Assembly: GCA_041653595.1 (NCBI GenBank)
Contig: JBAZFB010000018.1
Location: 7,699-23,857, forward strand
Direction of reading: 5' to 3'
Length of the DNA: 16,159 bases
From: Candidatus Omnitrophota bacterium
GTDB lineage: Bacteria; Omnitrophota; Gorgyraeia; Pluralincolimonadales; Pluralincolimonadaceae
Shown: positions 7,063 to 14,720 of the stretch, piece by piece
How the letters are laid out: each line of letters begins with the position of its first letter
Position numbering within the stretch: the stretch's first letter is position 1
Program-made: the position numbers and the translations under genes
The notes under the pieces: model-generated
Told to the model about the DNA's origin: nothing
What the model saw: the letters and a program-made list of their open reading frames with translations, nothing else
Database searches by the model: none

Positions 7063-7935
7063 TTATCCTTTTACGCCGGTGAGCTTGATCGACTCGACGA
7101 AGTAGCGCTGGGTGAAGATGAAGATTATGACGATGGGCAGCATAGCCATGACCGAACCCGCCATCAGGAGATGCCAGTCGGTCGAGTACTGTGTCTTGAA
7201 CGATTCCAGCCCTATCGGCAGCGTCCTCATGCTGTCTGTGTTGGTGACCAGGAGAGGCCACATGAAATTCCCCCAGTTTCCCATGAAGGTAAAGACAGTC
7301 AGCGTCGCCAGGGCCGGTTTCGAGAGAGGCAATATTATCGTCCAGAATATGCGGAAAAAGCCGCATCCGTCTATCTTCGCCGCGTCCTCAAGGTCCTTCG
7401 GCAATGTCATGAAGAACTGCCTGAGCATGAACGTCCCGTAAGCGGAGAATATCATCGGGATGATCAGCGCTTTATACGTATCGACCCACCCGAAGAGCCT
7501 CATCAGGACGTAGACCGGTATCATCGTGACCGATCCCGGGATCATCATCGTCGCCAGGTACGCGAAGAAGAGCTTGTCCCTGCCCGGGAAAGTCAGGCGC
7601 GAGAACGCGTAAGCCGCCATCGAGCTCGTCAAGACCTGCCCGATAGTGACGGCGAGGCCGACGAATATGGAATTCAGGTAGAATTTCGCGAACGGCACCA
7701 CCCTGAAGGCCTCGGCGTAGTTCTCCCATTTGAACATCGTGGGGACGAACATCTGTATCCAGTTCTTGGGCTGGATGAATATCGCGTCCAGCGTCTTCAG
7801 TGAAGTCGTCGTCATCCACAGGAAAGGCATTATCATCGAAATGGCGCCGATGACCAGGACAGTATAAGCGAAAAACTGCAGCCCCTTTTCCTTGGAACCC
7901 GCCGCGCTCCTGCGCTTTATCTTCTTTTCTGCCAT
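7063..7935 (-). CDS. Carbohydrate ABC transporter permease, MalG family, 290 aa
   Basis: This is an inner-membrane permease subunit of a CUT1-type sugar importer. About six hydrophobic segments are visible (about 20-42, 84-110, 121-146, 155-175, 205-230 and 258-280). The cytoplasmic EAA loop that contacts the ATPase is at about 182-203 (EDAAKIDGCGFFRIFWTIIL). The N-terminus MAEKKIKRR is short and basic, fitting a cytoplasmic start. It follows the MalF-type gene after 12 bases and is followed by tmk after 3. No ATPase or solute-binding protein gene lies within this window, so those components must come from elsewhere, possibly a shared MsmX-like ATPase. The sugar cannot be predicted from the permease alone. 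Confidence 0.93.
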   Translation of the reverse strand: MAEKKIKRRSAAGSKEKGLQFFAYTVLVIGAISMIMPFLWMTTTSLKTLDAIFIQPKNWIQMFVPTMFKWENYAEAFRVVPFAKFYLNSIFVGLAVTIGQVLTSSMAAYAFSRLTFPGRDKLFFAYLATMMIPGSVTMIPVYVLMRLFGWVDTYKALIIPMIFSAYGTFMLRQFFMTLPKDLEDAAKIDGCGFFRIFWTIILPLSKPALATLTVFTFMGNWGNFMWPLLVTNTDSMRTLPIGLESFKTQYSTDWHLLMAGSVMAMLPIVIIFIFTQRYFVESIKLTGVKG

Positions 7936-7947
7936 ATGGTCCGCCCC

Positions 7948-8880
7948 TTAGTAATGAACAAGCTTCCCGCCGTATCTCCAATTAACGAGCGAGAAGGCGA
8001 ATATCACGATGAAGAGGAACCACGCGATCGCTGAGGCATAACCTACGTTCTGCCAGGTATAAAGATTATTGAAGATGTAATATTCGATGGTAGTCGTCGC
8101 CCCGCCCGGCCCGCCGCCGGTCATTATATACGCCTGCATAAAACCGCCCTGGAACCCGCCGATTATGCTCATTAAAAATATGAAGAACGTCGTCGGGCTT
8201 ATCTGGGGCCACGTTATCGCCCAGAACTTCTGCCAGCCGTTCGCCCCGTCTATCTCGGCCGCCTCGTAGAAATCCCTCGGTATCCCCTGCAGCGCGGCGA
8301 GGTAAAGTATCATGTTCATTCCGCCTATCGCGATCCAGAAATTCATGAGCATCAACGACGGCTTCGCCCATCCCGGGGAATTGAGCCATAACGGCCCCGG
8401 TATAACGAAGCCGAGGAATTTCCCGATCCAGTAGATTATATTGTTGAGCATCCCGAAATCTGGATTGAATATCCACAGCCAGAGTATGGCCACGGCCACT
8501 CCCGGGCATATCGAAGGCAGGAAGAAGAGCGTCCTGAAGACCGACTCGCCTTTGATCTTGCGGTTTAGCGCGATCGCCAGGCCAAGGGACGCCATCATGC
8601 ATATCGGTATCGAGAACATCAGGAACAGGGTATTCCAGAGATACTGCCAGAATTTGGTGTCGTTGACGACCAGGCTGCCTCCCTCGGAATGGAATCCGAG
8701 CAGCTTGACGAAATTATCTATGCCGACGAATTTGGGCGCCGACGTTATATCCCATGCGTAGAAACTCAACAGCAGGGACACGAAGACCGGCAGGAAAGTA
8801 AAGACCATGAACCCGATGAGGTTCGGTGAAAGGAACAAATACGCCGCGAGCGTCTCTTTTCCGCGTGCCTTAAGTGCCAT
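7948..8880 (-). CDS. Sugar ABC transporter permease, MalF/UgpA family, 310 aa
   Basis: This is the partner permease of the MalG-type protein that follows. It has six predicted membrane segments (first at about 12-40, then about 83-105, 117-138, 175-198, 228-247 and 282-300). The EAA loop YEAAEIDGANGWQKFWAITW is at 205-224. The motif PSICPGVAVAILWLWIFNP at 122-140 is typical of the family. The 310-residue length matches UgpA/LacF-type subunits, without the large periplasmic insert of E. coli MalF. The ATG at 8880 directly abuts the cysS stop at 8881, so translation is probably coupled to a tRNA synthetase gene, which is an odd partner for a transporter. Confidence 0.93.
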   Translation of the reverse strand: MALKARGKETLAAYLFLSPNLIGFMVFTFLPVFVSLLLSFYAWDITSAPKFVGIDNFVKLLGFHSEGGSLVVNDTKFWQYLWNTLFLMFSIPICMMASLGLAIALNRKIKGESVFRTLFFLPSICPGVAVAILWLWIFNPDFGMLNNIIYWIGKFLGFVIPGPLWLNSPGWAKPSLMLMNFWIAIGGMNMILYLAALQGIPRDFYEAAEIDGANGWQKFWAITWPQISPTTFFIFLMSIIGGFQGGFMQAYIMTGGGPGGATTTIEYYIFNNLYTWQNVGYASAIAWFLFIVIFAFSLVNWRYGGKLVHY

Positions 8881-10314
8881 CTATACCTTGCGCCTCCAGT
8901 AAGTCTTTTCCTTGTCGTCTTCCAGGATGATACCCTTCCCGGCCAGCTCTTCCCTTATCCTGTCGGATTCCTTGAAATCCTTCTTATTCTTCGCCTCTAT
9001 GCGGGCGTCGACCAGTTTCTGTATCTCATTATCCGACATACCCTTTGATGCTGTCTTGAAGCTCAGGCCCAGGATACCGCCCAGTTCCCGAAGGGTATTT
9101 TCAAGATATTTTATCACAGAAGCGTCTTCATTTCTATCAAGTATTTTGTTCCCGGCGCTGACCAGGTCGAAGAGCGACCCCAGGGCGGCGGGCGTATTGA
9201 AATTATCGTCCATGCCGGACTCGAACGCGGCCTTTGATCCGTCTATCCCGCCGTTATTTTTCGCCGCGGCGGCCTTCTTCCCGGCGAGGCGCCTCTCTAT
9301 TTTGTCAAACAGGACAAGGAATCTTTCGTAGGCGCTCTTCGCCGCTTCCATCTTCTCCCACGTGAAATCTACCGGGTGCGAATAATGCGCGCCGAGGAAG
9401 AATATCTTCAGGACGTCCGAGGGATAACGCGCGAGGACATCCTTGATCGAGACGTAATTGCCGAGCGATTTGGACATCTTCTCGCCGTTTATCGTCAAAA
9501 GCCCGTTATGTATCCAGTAATTCGCGAAGGACTTTCCTGTCGCGCATTCCGACTGAGCGATCTCGTTCTCGTGGTGCGGGAAGATGAGGTCGCGCCCGCC
9601 TCCGTGGATATCGAAGTTGTCGCCCAGGTATTTCGTCGACATCGCCGAGCATTCTATGTGCCAGCCCGGCCTGCCCTTGCCCCACGGCGAATCCCATTCC
9701 GGCTCGTTAGCCTTCGCCGACTTCCACAAAGCGAAATCGAGGGCGTCCTTTTTCTTTTCGGTCGCCTCAGACCTGGTGCCTTCCAACATCTGGTCTTTGT
9801 CCTGGTTCGAGAGCTTCCCGTAACCGCCTGACTTCCTCACGTCAAAATAAACATCCCCGCCAGAGGTATACGCGTAACCTTTGTCGATAATGACGGCGAT
9901 CATTTTTATTATATCTTTTATGTGCTCGGTCGCCTTCGGTTCCTTGTCGGCCTTGGCGATGCCCAGGGACGCCATATCCCCGTAAAAACTCTCCGTGTAC
10001 CGCTGGGCAATCTCTTTTACCGCGCTGTTCAGGTCCTTGCCGAAAAGCGGGGAATTTTTATCTTCGATCTCGTAGCGAGCCCTGTTTATTATCTTGTCGT
10101 CGACATCGGTGATATTTTTTATGAACGTTACTTTGTATCCGCGGTATCCGAGGTAATTCCTGATGAAATCGAATATGAAGGCGCTCCTGGCGTGGCCGAG
10201 ATGGCATTCATCATAGACCGTGACGCCGCAGACGTACATGCGGGCCTCTCCGGCCCTGATGGGCTTGAACTCTTCGAGCTTGCGTGTCAGGGTGTTATGT
10301 ATGAGGATGGGCAT
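8881..10314 (-). CDS. cysS: Cysteinyl-tRNA synthetase, 477 aa
   Basis: This class I synthetase charges tRNA-Cys. It has the HIGH-type motif HLGH at 38-41 and KMSKS at 279-283. The active-site zinc ligands that select cysteine are in place: C29, C222, H247 and E251, at the same spacing as C209, H234 and E238 in the E. coli enzyme. The C-terminal DALR-type helical domain is present (about 345-470). The upstream neighbour is cysE, 5 bases away, a pairing known from Firmicutes that joins cysteine supply to its use. The ribosome site is weak (an AGGA about 13 bases upstream), in keeping with coupled translation. Confidence 0.97.
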   Translation of the reverse strand: MPILIHNTLTRKLEEFKPIRAGEARMYVCGVTVYDECHLGHARSAFIFDFIRNYLGYRGYKVTFIKNITDVDDKIINRARYEIEDKNSPLFGKDLNSAVKEIAQRYTESFYGDMASLGIAKADKEPKATEHIKDIIKMIAVIIDKGYAYTSGGDVYFDVRKSGGYGKLSNQDKDQMLEGTRSEATEKKKDALDFALWKSAKANEPEWDSPWGKGRPGWHIECSAMSTKYLGDNFDIHGGGRDLIFPHHENEIAQSECATGKSFANYWIHNGLLTINGEKMSKSLGNYVSIKDVLARYPSDVLKIFFLGAHYSHPVDFTWEKMEAAKSAYERFLVLFDKIERRLAGKKAAAAKNNGGIDGSKAAFESGMDDNFNTPAALGSLFDLVSAGNKILDRNEDASVIKYLENTLRELGGILGLSFKTASKGMSDNEIQKLVDARIEAKNKKDFKESDRIREELAGKGIILEDDKEKTYWRRKV

Positions 10315-10319
10315 GAAAT

Positions 10320-11030
10320 CTATTTAGGGTCCTGGTGGTGCTTTTTTATATGTCCGTTTATCTTGTCTATCTCGTCCTGCAGGTGCTGCAAGGCCTGCAC
10401 CAACGGATCCGGCAGGTTCGTATGGTCGAGCCTTATGCCGTGGACTATCTTGCCTTCCTGTTTGACGATCCTTCCGGGGACGCCGACGACAGTCGAATCG
10501 TCCGGCACATCTTTGACGACGACGGCATTGGCGCCTATCAGGACGTCGTCGCCTATCTTTATATTTCCCAGCACTTTCGCGCCGGTCCCGACGACGACAT
10601 TATTCCCGAGCGTAGGATGGCGCTTGCCTTTCTCCTTGCCGGTGCCGCCGAGGGTCACTCCCTGGTAGAGTGTGACGTTATCGCCTATTATCGACGTCTC
10701 GCCGATGACGACTCCCATGCCGTGGTCTATGAAAAGCCCTTTCCCGATCTCGGCGCCCGGATGTATCTCTATCCCGGTCAGGAATCTCGCATACTGCGAT
10801 ATCAGGCGTGGGATGACCGGGACGCCCGCGCGGTAAAGCGCGTGCGACATCCTGTAATGTATGATCGCGTGCAGGCCGGAATAAAGCAGTATCACCTCAA
10901 ACGCGCTCTTCGCGGCCGGGTCGCGCTCGAAGACCGCCTTGATCTCCCCCTTGAATATCATCGAGATAAGCCAGAATTTGATCGCGGCTATCACGATGAG
11001 CGCCAATACCACTATCAATAAGACTTGCAT
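10320..11030 (-). CDS. cysE: Serine O-acetyltransferase with an N-terminal membrane helix, 236 aa
   Basis: The enzyme transfers acetyl from acetyl-CoA to serine, the first step of cysteine synthesis. The left-handed beta-helix hexapeptide repeats run from about 85 to 185, with the catalytic motif FIDHG (D102, H103), the HPT motif at H138 and the LGGTGKEKGKRHPTLG loop typical of CysE/EpsC. The family core starts at about residue 28 with GEIKAVFERDPAAKS. Residues 3-26 are strongly hydrophobic, which predicts a membrane anchor not found in E. coli CysE. The ATG at 11030 directly follows the ispF stop and has GAGGAG upstream, supporting this longer form. The C-terminal tail (about 210-236) is probably helical and charged. 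Confidence 0.95.
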   Translation of the reverse strand: MQVLLIVVLALIVIAAIKFWLISMIFKGEIKAVFERDPAAKSAFEVILLYSGLHAIIHYRMSHALYRAGVPVIPRLISQYARFLTGIEIHPGAEIGKGLFIDHGMGVVIGETSIIGDNVTLYQGVTLGGTGKEKGKRHPTLGNNVVVGTGAKVLGNIKIGDDVLIGANAVVVKDVPDDSTVVGVPGRIVKQEGKIVHGIRLDHTNLPDPLVQALQHLQDEIDKINGHIKKHHQDPK

Positions 11031-11507
11031 CTATTTTATCTCCTCAACAGAAGCTACTGCGTAAGCGGCTATCGCCTCTCCGCGGCCGATCGCGCCCACG
11101 CCTTCCTGGGTGGTGGCCTTTATATTTATCCGGTCCCCGTCAATCCCCAATACCGAGGCGAGGGTCTTTTTCATCCTCGCCTTGAAAGGCAGGATCTTCG
11201 GCTCTTCCAGGATGAGGGTGGAATCGACGTTTATTATCTTAAAACCGGACGTCTCGGCCAGGACCGCGACCTTATGCAGCAATTCGAGGCTGCTGATGCC
11301 TTTGAACTTCGGGTCGTCGTTCGGGAAATGTATCCCGATATCCTCCTTGCCCATGGCGCCCAATATCGCGTCGCATATCGCGTGCAAAAGGACGTCGGCA
11401 TCCGAATAGCCGTCGAGGCCCTTCACATAAGGGATCTCAACGCCTCCCAAGAACAGCTTGCGCCCTTCAATAAGCCTGTGGATATCATAACCGAGCCCTA
11501 TTCTCAT
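11031..11507 (-). CDS. ispF: 2-C-methyl-D-erythritol 2,4-cyclodiphosphate synthase, 158 aa
   Basis: IspF closes the cyclic diphosphate in the MEP pathway of isoprenoid precursor synthesis. The zinc ligands D8, H10 (GYDIH) and H42 (SDADVLLHAI) are present, as are IGIHFPNDDPKFKG around residues 57-70 and a C-terminal TTQEGVGAIGRGEAIAA segment typical of the family. At 158 residues the length is normal. The start at 11507 overlaps the ispD stop by 4 bases (ATGA), so the two pathway enzymes are translationally coupled. The stop directly abuts the cysE start. Confidence 0.97.
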   Translation of the reverse strand: MRIGLGYDIHRLIEGRKLFLGGVEIPYVKGLDGYSDADVLLHAICDAILGAMGKEDIGIHFPNDDPKFKGISSLELLHKVAVLAETSGFKIINVDSTLILEEPKILPFKARMKKTLASVLGIDGDRINIKATTQEGVGAIGRGEAIAAYAVASVEEIK

Positions 11508-12196
11508 TTTTCACCCATTAGCATCTTGGCGTATCTAAGGTCTTCCTGCGTCGTTATCTTAATGTTCTTATATGAGCCGTCCACGACCTTCACTTTTATG
11601 CCCATCCTCTCGACCAGCGCCGAGTCGTCGGTCGCTTCCGCGCCCTCTGCGCCTTCGGCGAAAGCCTTATCGTATGCCCTTAAAAGGAGGTCCTTCCTGA
11701 AGGCCTGCGGCGTCTGGACGTCGACCAGCGTCTCCCTCTTGAGCGTCGCCGCGACAAAATTCCCTTTCTCCACCTCTTTTATGGTCGGCTTGACCGGCAC
11801 GGCGGCGATAGCCGCGCCGAAGGTCTCGGCCGCGCCGAGCACCGAAGATATCATCTTATTATCTATGAACGGCCTGCAGCCGTCGTGTATGATGACATAA
11901 TCGGCATCCTCGCTGACGGCGGAAAGCCCGTTCTTGACCGAATCCATACGGCGCTTCCCGCCCGCGACGATCTCCTTGAATTTCTTCAGTTTGGCCTTCT
12001 TGAGAAGCAGCCGCGCCTTCGGGAGGTCTGCCTGGTGCGCGACGACGATTATCTCGCCGACCAGGTTCGAATTATCCAGGACCCTTAACGCGTGCAGCAA
12101 TATCGGGTCCTTCCCGAGCGCCACAAAAGGCTTATGGACTTTCGACTTGAGTCGTTCGCCTTTTCCTGCCGCTGCCACTATCGCAGCCACTTTCAT
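11504..12196 (-). CDS. ispD: 2-C-methyl-D-erythritol 4-phosphate cytidylyltransferase, 230 aa
   Basis: IspD attaches CMP to MEP, the third step of the MEP pathway. Motifs are AAAGKGERL at 8-16 with K22 (nucleotide binding), GGKRRMDSVKNGL at 79-91, HDGCRPF at 104-110, ATDDSALVE at 188-196 and NIKITTQEDL at 211-220. Most relatives have HDAARP or HDGVRP at the fourth position, so the cysteine in HDGCRPF is a mild variation. A short EGAEGAE stretch at 181-187 is a low-complexity addition just before the ATDD motif. A clear AGGAGG lies 6 bases before the ATG at 12196. Confidence 0.97.
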   Translation of the reverse strand: MKVAAIVAAAGKGERLKSKVHKPFVALGKDPILLHALRVLDNSNLVGEIIVVAHQADLPKARLLLKKAKLKKFKEIVAGGKRRMDSVKNGLSAVSEDADYVIIHDGCRPFIDNKMISSVLGAAETFGAAIAAVPVKPTIKEVEKGNFVAATLKRETLVDVQTPQAFRKDLLLRAYDKAFAEGAEGAEATDDSALVERMGIKVKVVDGSYKNIKITTQEDLRYAKMLMGEK

Positions 12197-12206
12197 CTTC
12201 GGCCTC

Positions 12207-13199
12207 CTATCGCTGTGATTCCAGCTTCGCGAATATCATCCTTCCCGCCGCCGTCTGCAGGACCGACGTGACTATCACCTTCACCGTCTGCCCTATCAGG
12301 TTCCTGGCGTTGTCGATGACCACCATCGTCCCGTCATCGAGATACGCGACCGCCTGGTTATACTCCTTGCCTTCCTTGACTATCTTCGCCTCCATCAACT
12401 CGCCCGGTATGACCACGGGTTTCAGCGCGTTGGCGAGCTCGTTTATGTTGAGCACCGATACGCCCTGGAGCTCGGCAATCTTGTTGAGGTTATAGTCGTT
12501 GGTGAAGACCTTGGCGTTGAGCATCTTCGCGAGTTTTATGAGTTTCGCGTCGACGTCGCGGATCTCCGGAAGGTCCTCCTCGTGTATAGTCACTTCCATA
12601 TGCCCGGACTTCCGGATCTTGTTGAGCATATCGAGGCCGCGCCTGCCGCGGTTCCTCTTGATCGGGTCCGCCGAATCGGCTATCTGCTGCAGCTCCTTAA
12701 GCACGAACCTCGGGATGATTAATTTCCCTTCTATGAACTTCGTATGGCATATGTCGGCGATCCTGCCGTCTATGATTACGGATGTATCGAGGACTATTAT
12801 CTCCTCGCGCTGGTCCTCCCTCCTCAATTTGACGTAAGGGATTATTATGCTGAACTCGTCCCTGCCCCTTAACGCCATGACCATGCCCAGATAGGCGAAA
12901 ATGACTATGAGGACGCCGTTTACGTCCTCCGGCACATTCATCAGCTTGAAGACCTCGATTATAAGCCGTGCAAACAATATGCCGAATACTATCCCGAAGA
13001 CCGCGGCCGAAAGGCCCTTTATCGAGACCCTCTTCGATGTCAATTCAAGCGCTATTATAAGAAGGCCGAGCAATACGCCCAGGCCTATCCCGATGACCGG
13101 GGCGAAATCGCCGAACTGGGTCTTGAAGATGTCCCCCATCCCGAAACCCATCAGGCCGCAAAGAAGCACAAAAAAAGCGCGCACTATCGTGAATGGCAT
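12207..13199 (-). CDS. yacL: YacL-type membrane protein with PIN and TRAM domains, 330 aa
   Basis: Numbering is from the chosen ATG at 13199. About four membrane segments fill the first 110 residues (about 4-23, 32-52, 63-85 and 94-111). A PIN nuclease domain follows (about 135-255) with acidic residues D138 (VLDTSVIIDG), E169 (LKELQ), D217 and D235 (TNDYNLNK). A TRAM domain closes the protein (about 265-326), a fold linked to RNA binding. This is the YacL architecture of Firmicutes, where the gene also precedes ispD. Its role is not well settled; a membrane-bound ribonuclease is the best inference. The frame could start with GTG at 13211, but the near-perfect Shine-Dalgarno sequence abuts that codon, so the ATG is preferred. 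Confidence 0.93.
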   Translation of the reverse strand: MPFTIVRAFFVLLCGLMGFGMGDIFKTQFGDFAPVIGIGLGVLLGLLIIALELTSKRVSIKGLSAAVFGIVFGILFARLIIEVFKLMNVPEDVNGVLIVIFAYLGMVMALRGRDEFSIIIPYVKLRREDQREEIIVLDTSVIIDGRIADICHTKFIEGKLIIPRFVLKELQQIADSADPIKRNRGRRGLDMLNKIRKSGHMEVTIHEEDLPEIRDVDAKLIKLAKMLNAKVFTNDYNLNKIAELQGVSVLNINELANALKPVVIPGELMEAKIVKEGKEYNQAVAYLDDGTMVVIDNARNLIGQTVKVIVTSVLQTAAGRMIFAKLESQR

Positions 13200-13209
13200 T
13201 CCCTGTCTC

Positions 13210-13218
13210 ACCTCCTTT
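13210..13218 (-). promoter_or_regulatory. Strong Shine-Dalgarno sequence for yacL
   Basis: The minus strand reads AAAGGAGGT here, a near-complete match to the 3' end of 16S rRNA. It ends 10 bases before the ATG at 13199, while it touches the alternative GTG at 13211 with no spacing. This decides the yacL start. It lies in the 33-base gap after the mlaD stop, the largest gap between genes in the window, so yacL translation seems to be initiated independently. Confidence 0.75.
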
Positions 13219-13232
13219 CCTTTATTATCTTC

Positions 13233-13943
13233 CTATCTCTCTCCTCTGGGCTTCGAAAGCAGTTTCCAGGGGTGAGCCTTAATATCCTTGACGAAAGCGT
13301 CCAACTCGTTATACAGGCCCTCGTCCATAAATAGCTTCCCGACGGTCCCTTCCCCGGACTTGACCTTGTCCATGACCGTGTTCGCCGACGCCATGAATTT
13401 CCTGAGGTCGAGCATCGTCGCCTTGAACGCGGCCTGCGTCTCCGGGTCGCCGACAAGCTTATTGAAATGTTTTATCGTATCGCCCAAACCGGTCCCTACC
13501 TCGTAGGCCTTCTCGGTCAACTTCTCCATCGGCACCGACTCCCTGCCCACAAGCCTCTCGCCCGGTTTTAACGCCTCGCTTCCGGGAGTGCCCGGAAGGA
13601 TCTCCACATATTTTTCCCCGATAAGCCCGAGCGTGTTTATGAACGCCTCTGCGTCCTTCTCGACTTTTATCTTCTTATCGAGCCAGACATACAAGTCGAC
13701 GGCCATCCTGTTGGCTTCCTTGTTCTCCACGATCTCGATATTCTTTACCTCGCCGACCTGGACGCCCGCGACCCTTACCGGCGCGGCGACCTCGATGCCG
13801 TTGGCAAAACCGAAACGCACCTTTATCGTATATTTCTGCTGGGCATACTTGAGCTCCTTCAGCGAAAAGATCATGGACATCAGTATAGCGATGCCTATCG
13901 CCACAAAGATACCGACTTTGAATTCCAGGTCCATCTTTCTCAT
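13233..13943 (-). CDS. mlaD: MCE/MlaD-family lipid transport protein, 236 aa
   Basis: MlaD-type proteins are anchored in the inner membrane, form rings in the periplasm and pass phospholipids between the membranes together with MlaE and MlaF. One N-terminal membrane helix (about 9-28) is followed by a single MCE domain (about 38-116), with VRVAGVQVGEVKNI at 56-69 and GEKYVEI at 109-115. The remaining 120 residues are largely helical and end in GEGTVGKLF (about 196-204) and HPWKLLSKP, a tail seen in many MCE proteins of diderm bacteria. The start at 13943 has GAGGAGG 5 bases upstream. It follows mlaF after 25 bases. No mlaC or mlaB gene is visible, so this is a reduced MlaEFD set. Confidence 0.93.
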   Translation of the reverse strand: MRKMDLEFKVGIFVAIGIAILMSMIFSLKELKYAQQKYTIKVRFGFANGIEVAAPVRVAGVQVGEVKNIEIVENKEANRMAVDLYVWLDKKIKVEKDAEAFINTLGLIGEKYVEILPGTPGSEALKPGERLVGRESVPMEKLTEKAYEVGTGLGDTIKHFNKLVGDPETQAAFKATMLDLRKFMASANTVMDKVKSGEGTVGKLFMDEGLYNELDAFVKDIKAHPWKLLSKPRGER

Positions 13944-13968
13944 CTGAGCCTCCTCGAAAAAATGATCA

Positions 13969-14718
13969 TTATGAGTCCTCTGTTATCGGCCCTGTGGCCG
14001 CGCCGGTTATGAATTGTTTTACAACCGGGTTCTTGGTGTTCTTTATCTCGTCCGGCGTGCCGCTCTCTACGATCTTTCCCTTGTAGAGCATCGCGATCCT
14101 GTCGGCTATCTTATAGGCCGAGGTCATATCGTGCGTGACGGCCACTGCGGTGGTCTTCAGCTTCGCCTGAAGGTCCTTGATGAGGTCGTTCACCGCGTCC
14201 GCCATTATCGGGTCGACGCCGGTCGTCGGCTCATCATAAAGGATTATCTTCGGGTTCATGCATATTGCGCGGGCGAGGCCGACGCGCTTCCTCATTCCGC
14301 CGGAAAGCTCCGCCGGGCTCAGGTGTTCTATGCCCCGCAGGCCTACGAGCTCCAGGCATTCGGCCACCCTCTTGTCTATGGCCTTAACGTCCATCTTGCT
14401 ATGTTCTATAAGATTGAAGGCCACGTTATCTCGCACGTTCAGGGAATCGAAGAGCGCCGCGCCCTGGAAGAGCATGCCGAATTTCAGCCTCAATTCATTC
14501 AGGCCCTTCGCGTCGAGCCTGGTTATATCCTGTCCGTCGACGATGACCTGCCCGGAATCGGGCTTCATCAAGCCGATTATATGTTTCAGGGTAACGCTCT
14601 TCCCTATGCCGGAACGGCCTATGATCACGATAGTTTCCCCATCGCGGATCGTGAGGTTCATGTTATCGAGGACCATGTGATCCTCGAACGATTTGCTTAC
14701 ATTTATCAATTCTATCAT
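13969..14718 (-). CDS. mlaF: MlaF-type ABC transporter ATPase, 249 aa
   Basis: This is the nucleotide-binding subunit of the MCE lipid transporter. Walker A is GRSGIGKS at 34-41, the Q-loop is at LFQGAALFDSL (83-93), the signature is LSGGMRKRV at 138-146, Walker B with the catalytic glutamate is IILYDEP at 158-164, followed by TTGVDP, and the switch histidine is H196. The GAALFDSL and GGMRKRVGLARA sequences are typical of MlaF rather than of other ABC families. It starts 2 bases after the mlaE stop, which suggests fixed stoichiometry through coupled translation. Confidence 0.96.
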   Translation of the reverse strand: MIELINVSKSFEDHMVLDNMNLTIRDGETIVIIGRSGIGKSVTLKHIIGLMKPDSGQVIVDGQDITRLDAKGLNELRLKFGMLFQGAALFDSLNVRDNVAFNLIEHSKMDVKAIDKRVAECLELVGLRGIEHLSPAELSGGMRKRVGLARAICMNPKIILYDEPTTGVDPIMADAVNDLIKDLQAKLKTTAVAVTHDMTSAYKIADRIAMLYKGKIVESGTPDEIKNTKNPVVKQFITGAATGPITEDS

Positions 14719-14720
14719 AT

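Noticed and set aside
6169..7803. A 544-codon open frame on the plus strand
   Set aside because: It runs antisense to holB, tmk and the MalG-type gene, which all have complete family motifs. Its composition (rich in R, D, E, Y and H) is typical of a mirror frame of GC-rich coding sequence.
11634..11654. Possible repeat element in ispD (EGAEGAE stretch)
   Set aside because: It is only about 21 bases of GC-rich low-complexity sequence with no palindrome and no match to the two repeats in the tatD fusion gene.
13200..13211. GTG start for yacL at 13211
   Set aside because: The Shine-Dalgarno sequence at 13210-13218 touches or overlaps that codon, leaving no spacing. The ATG at 13199 is well placed.
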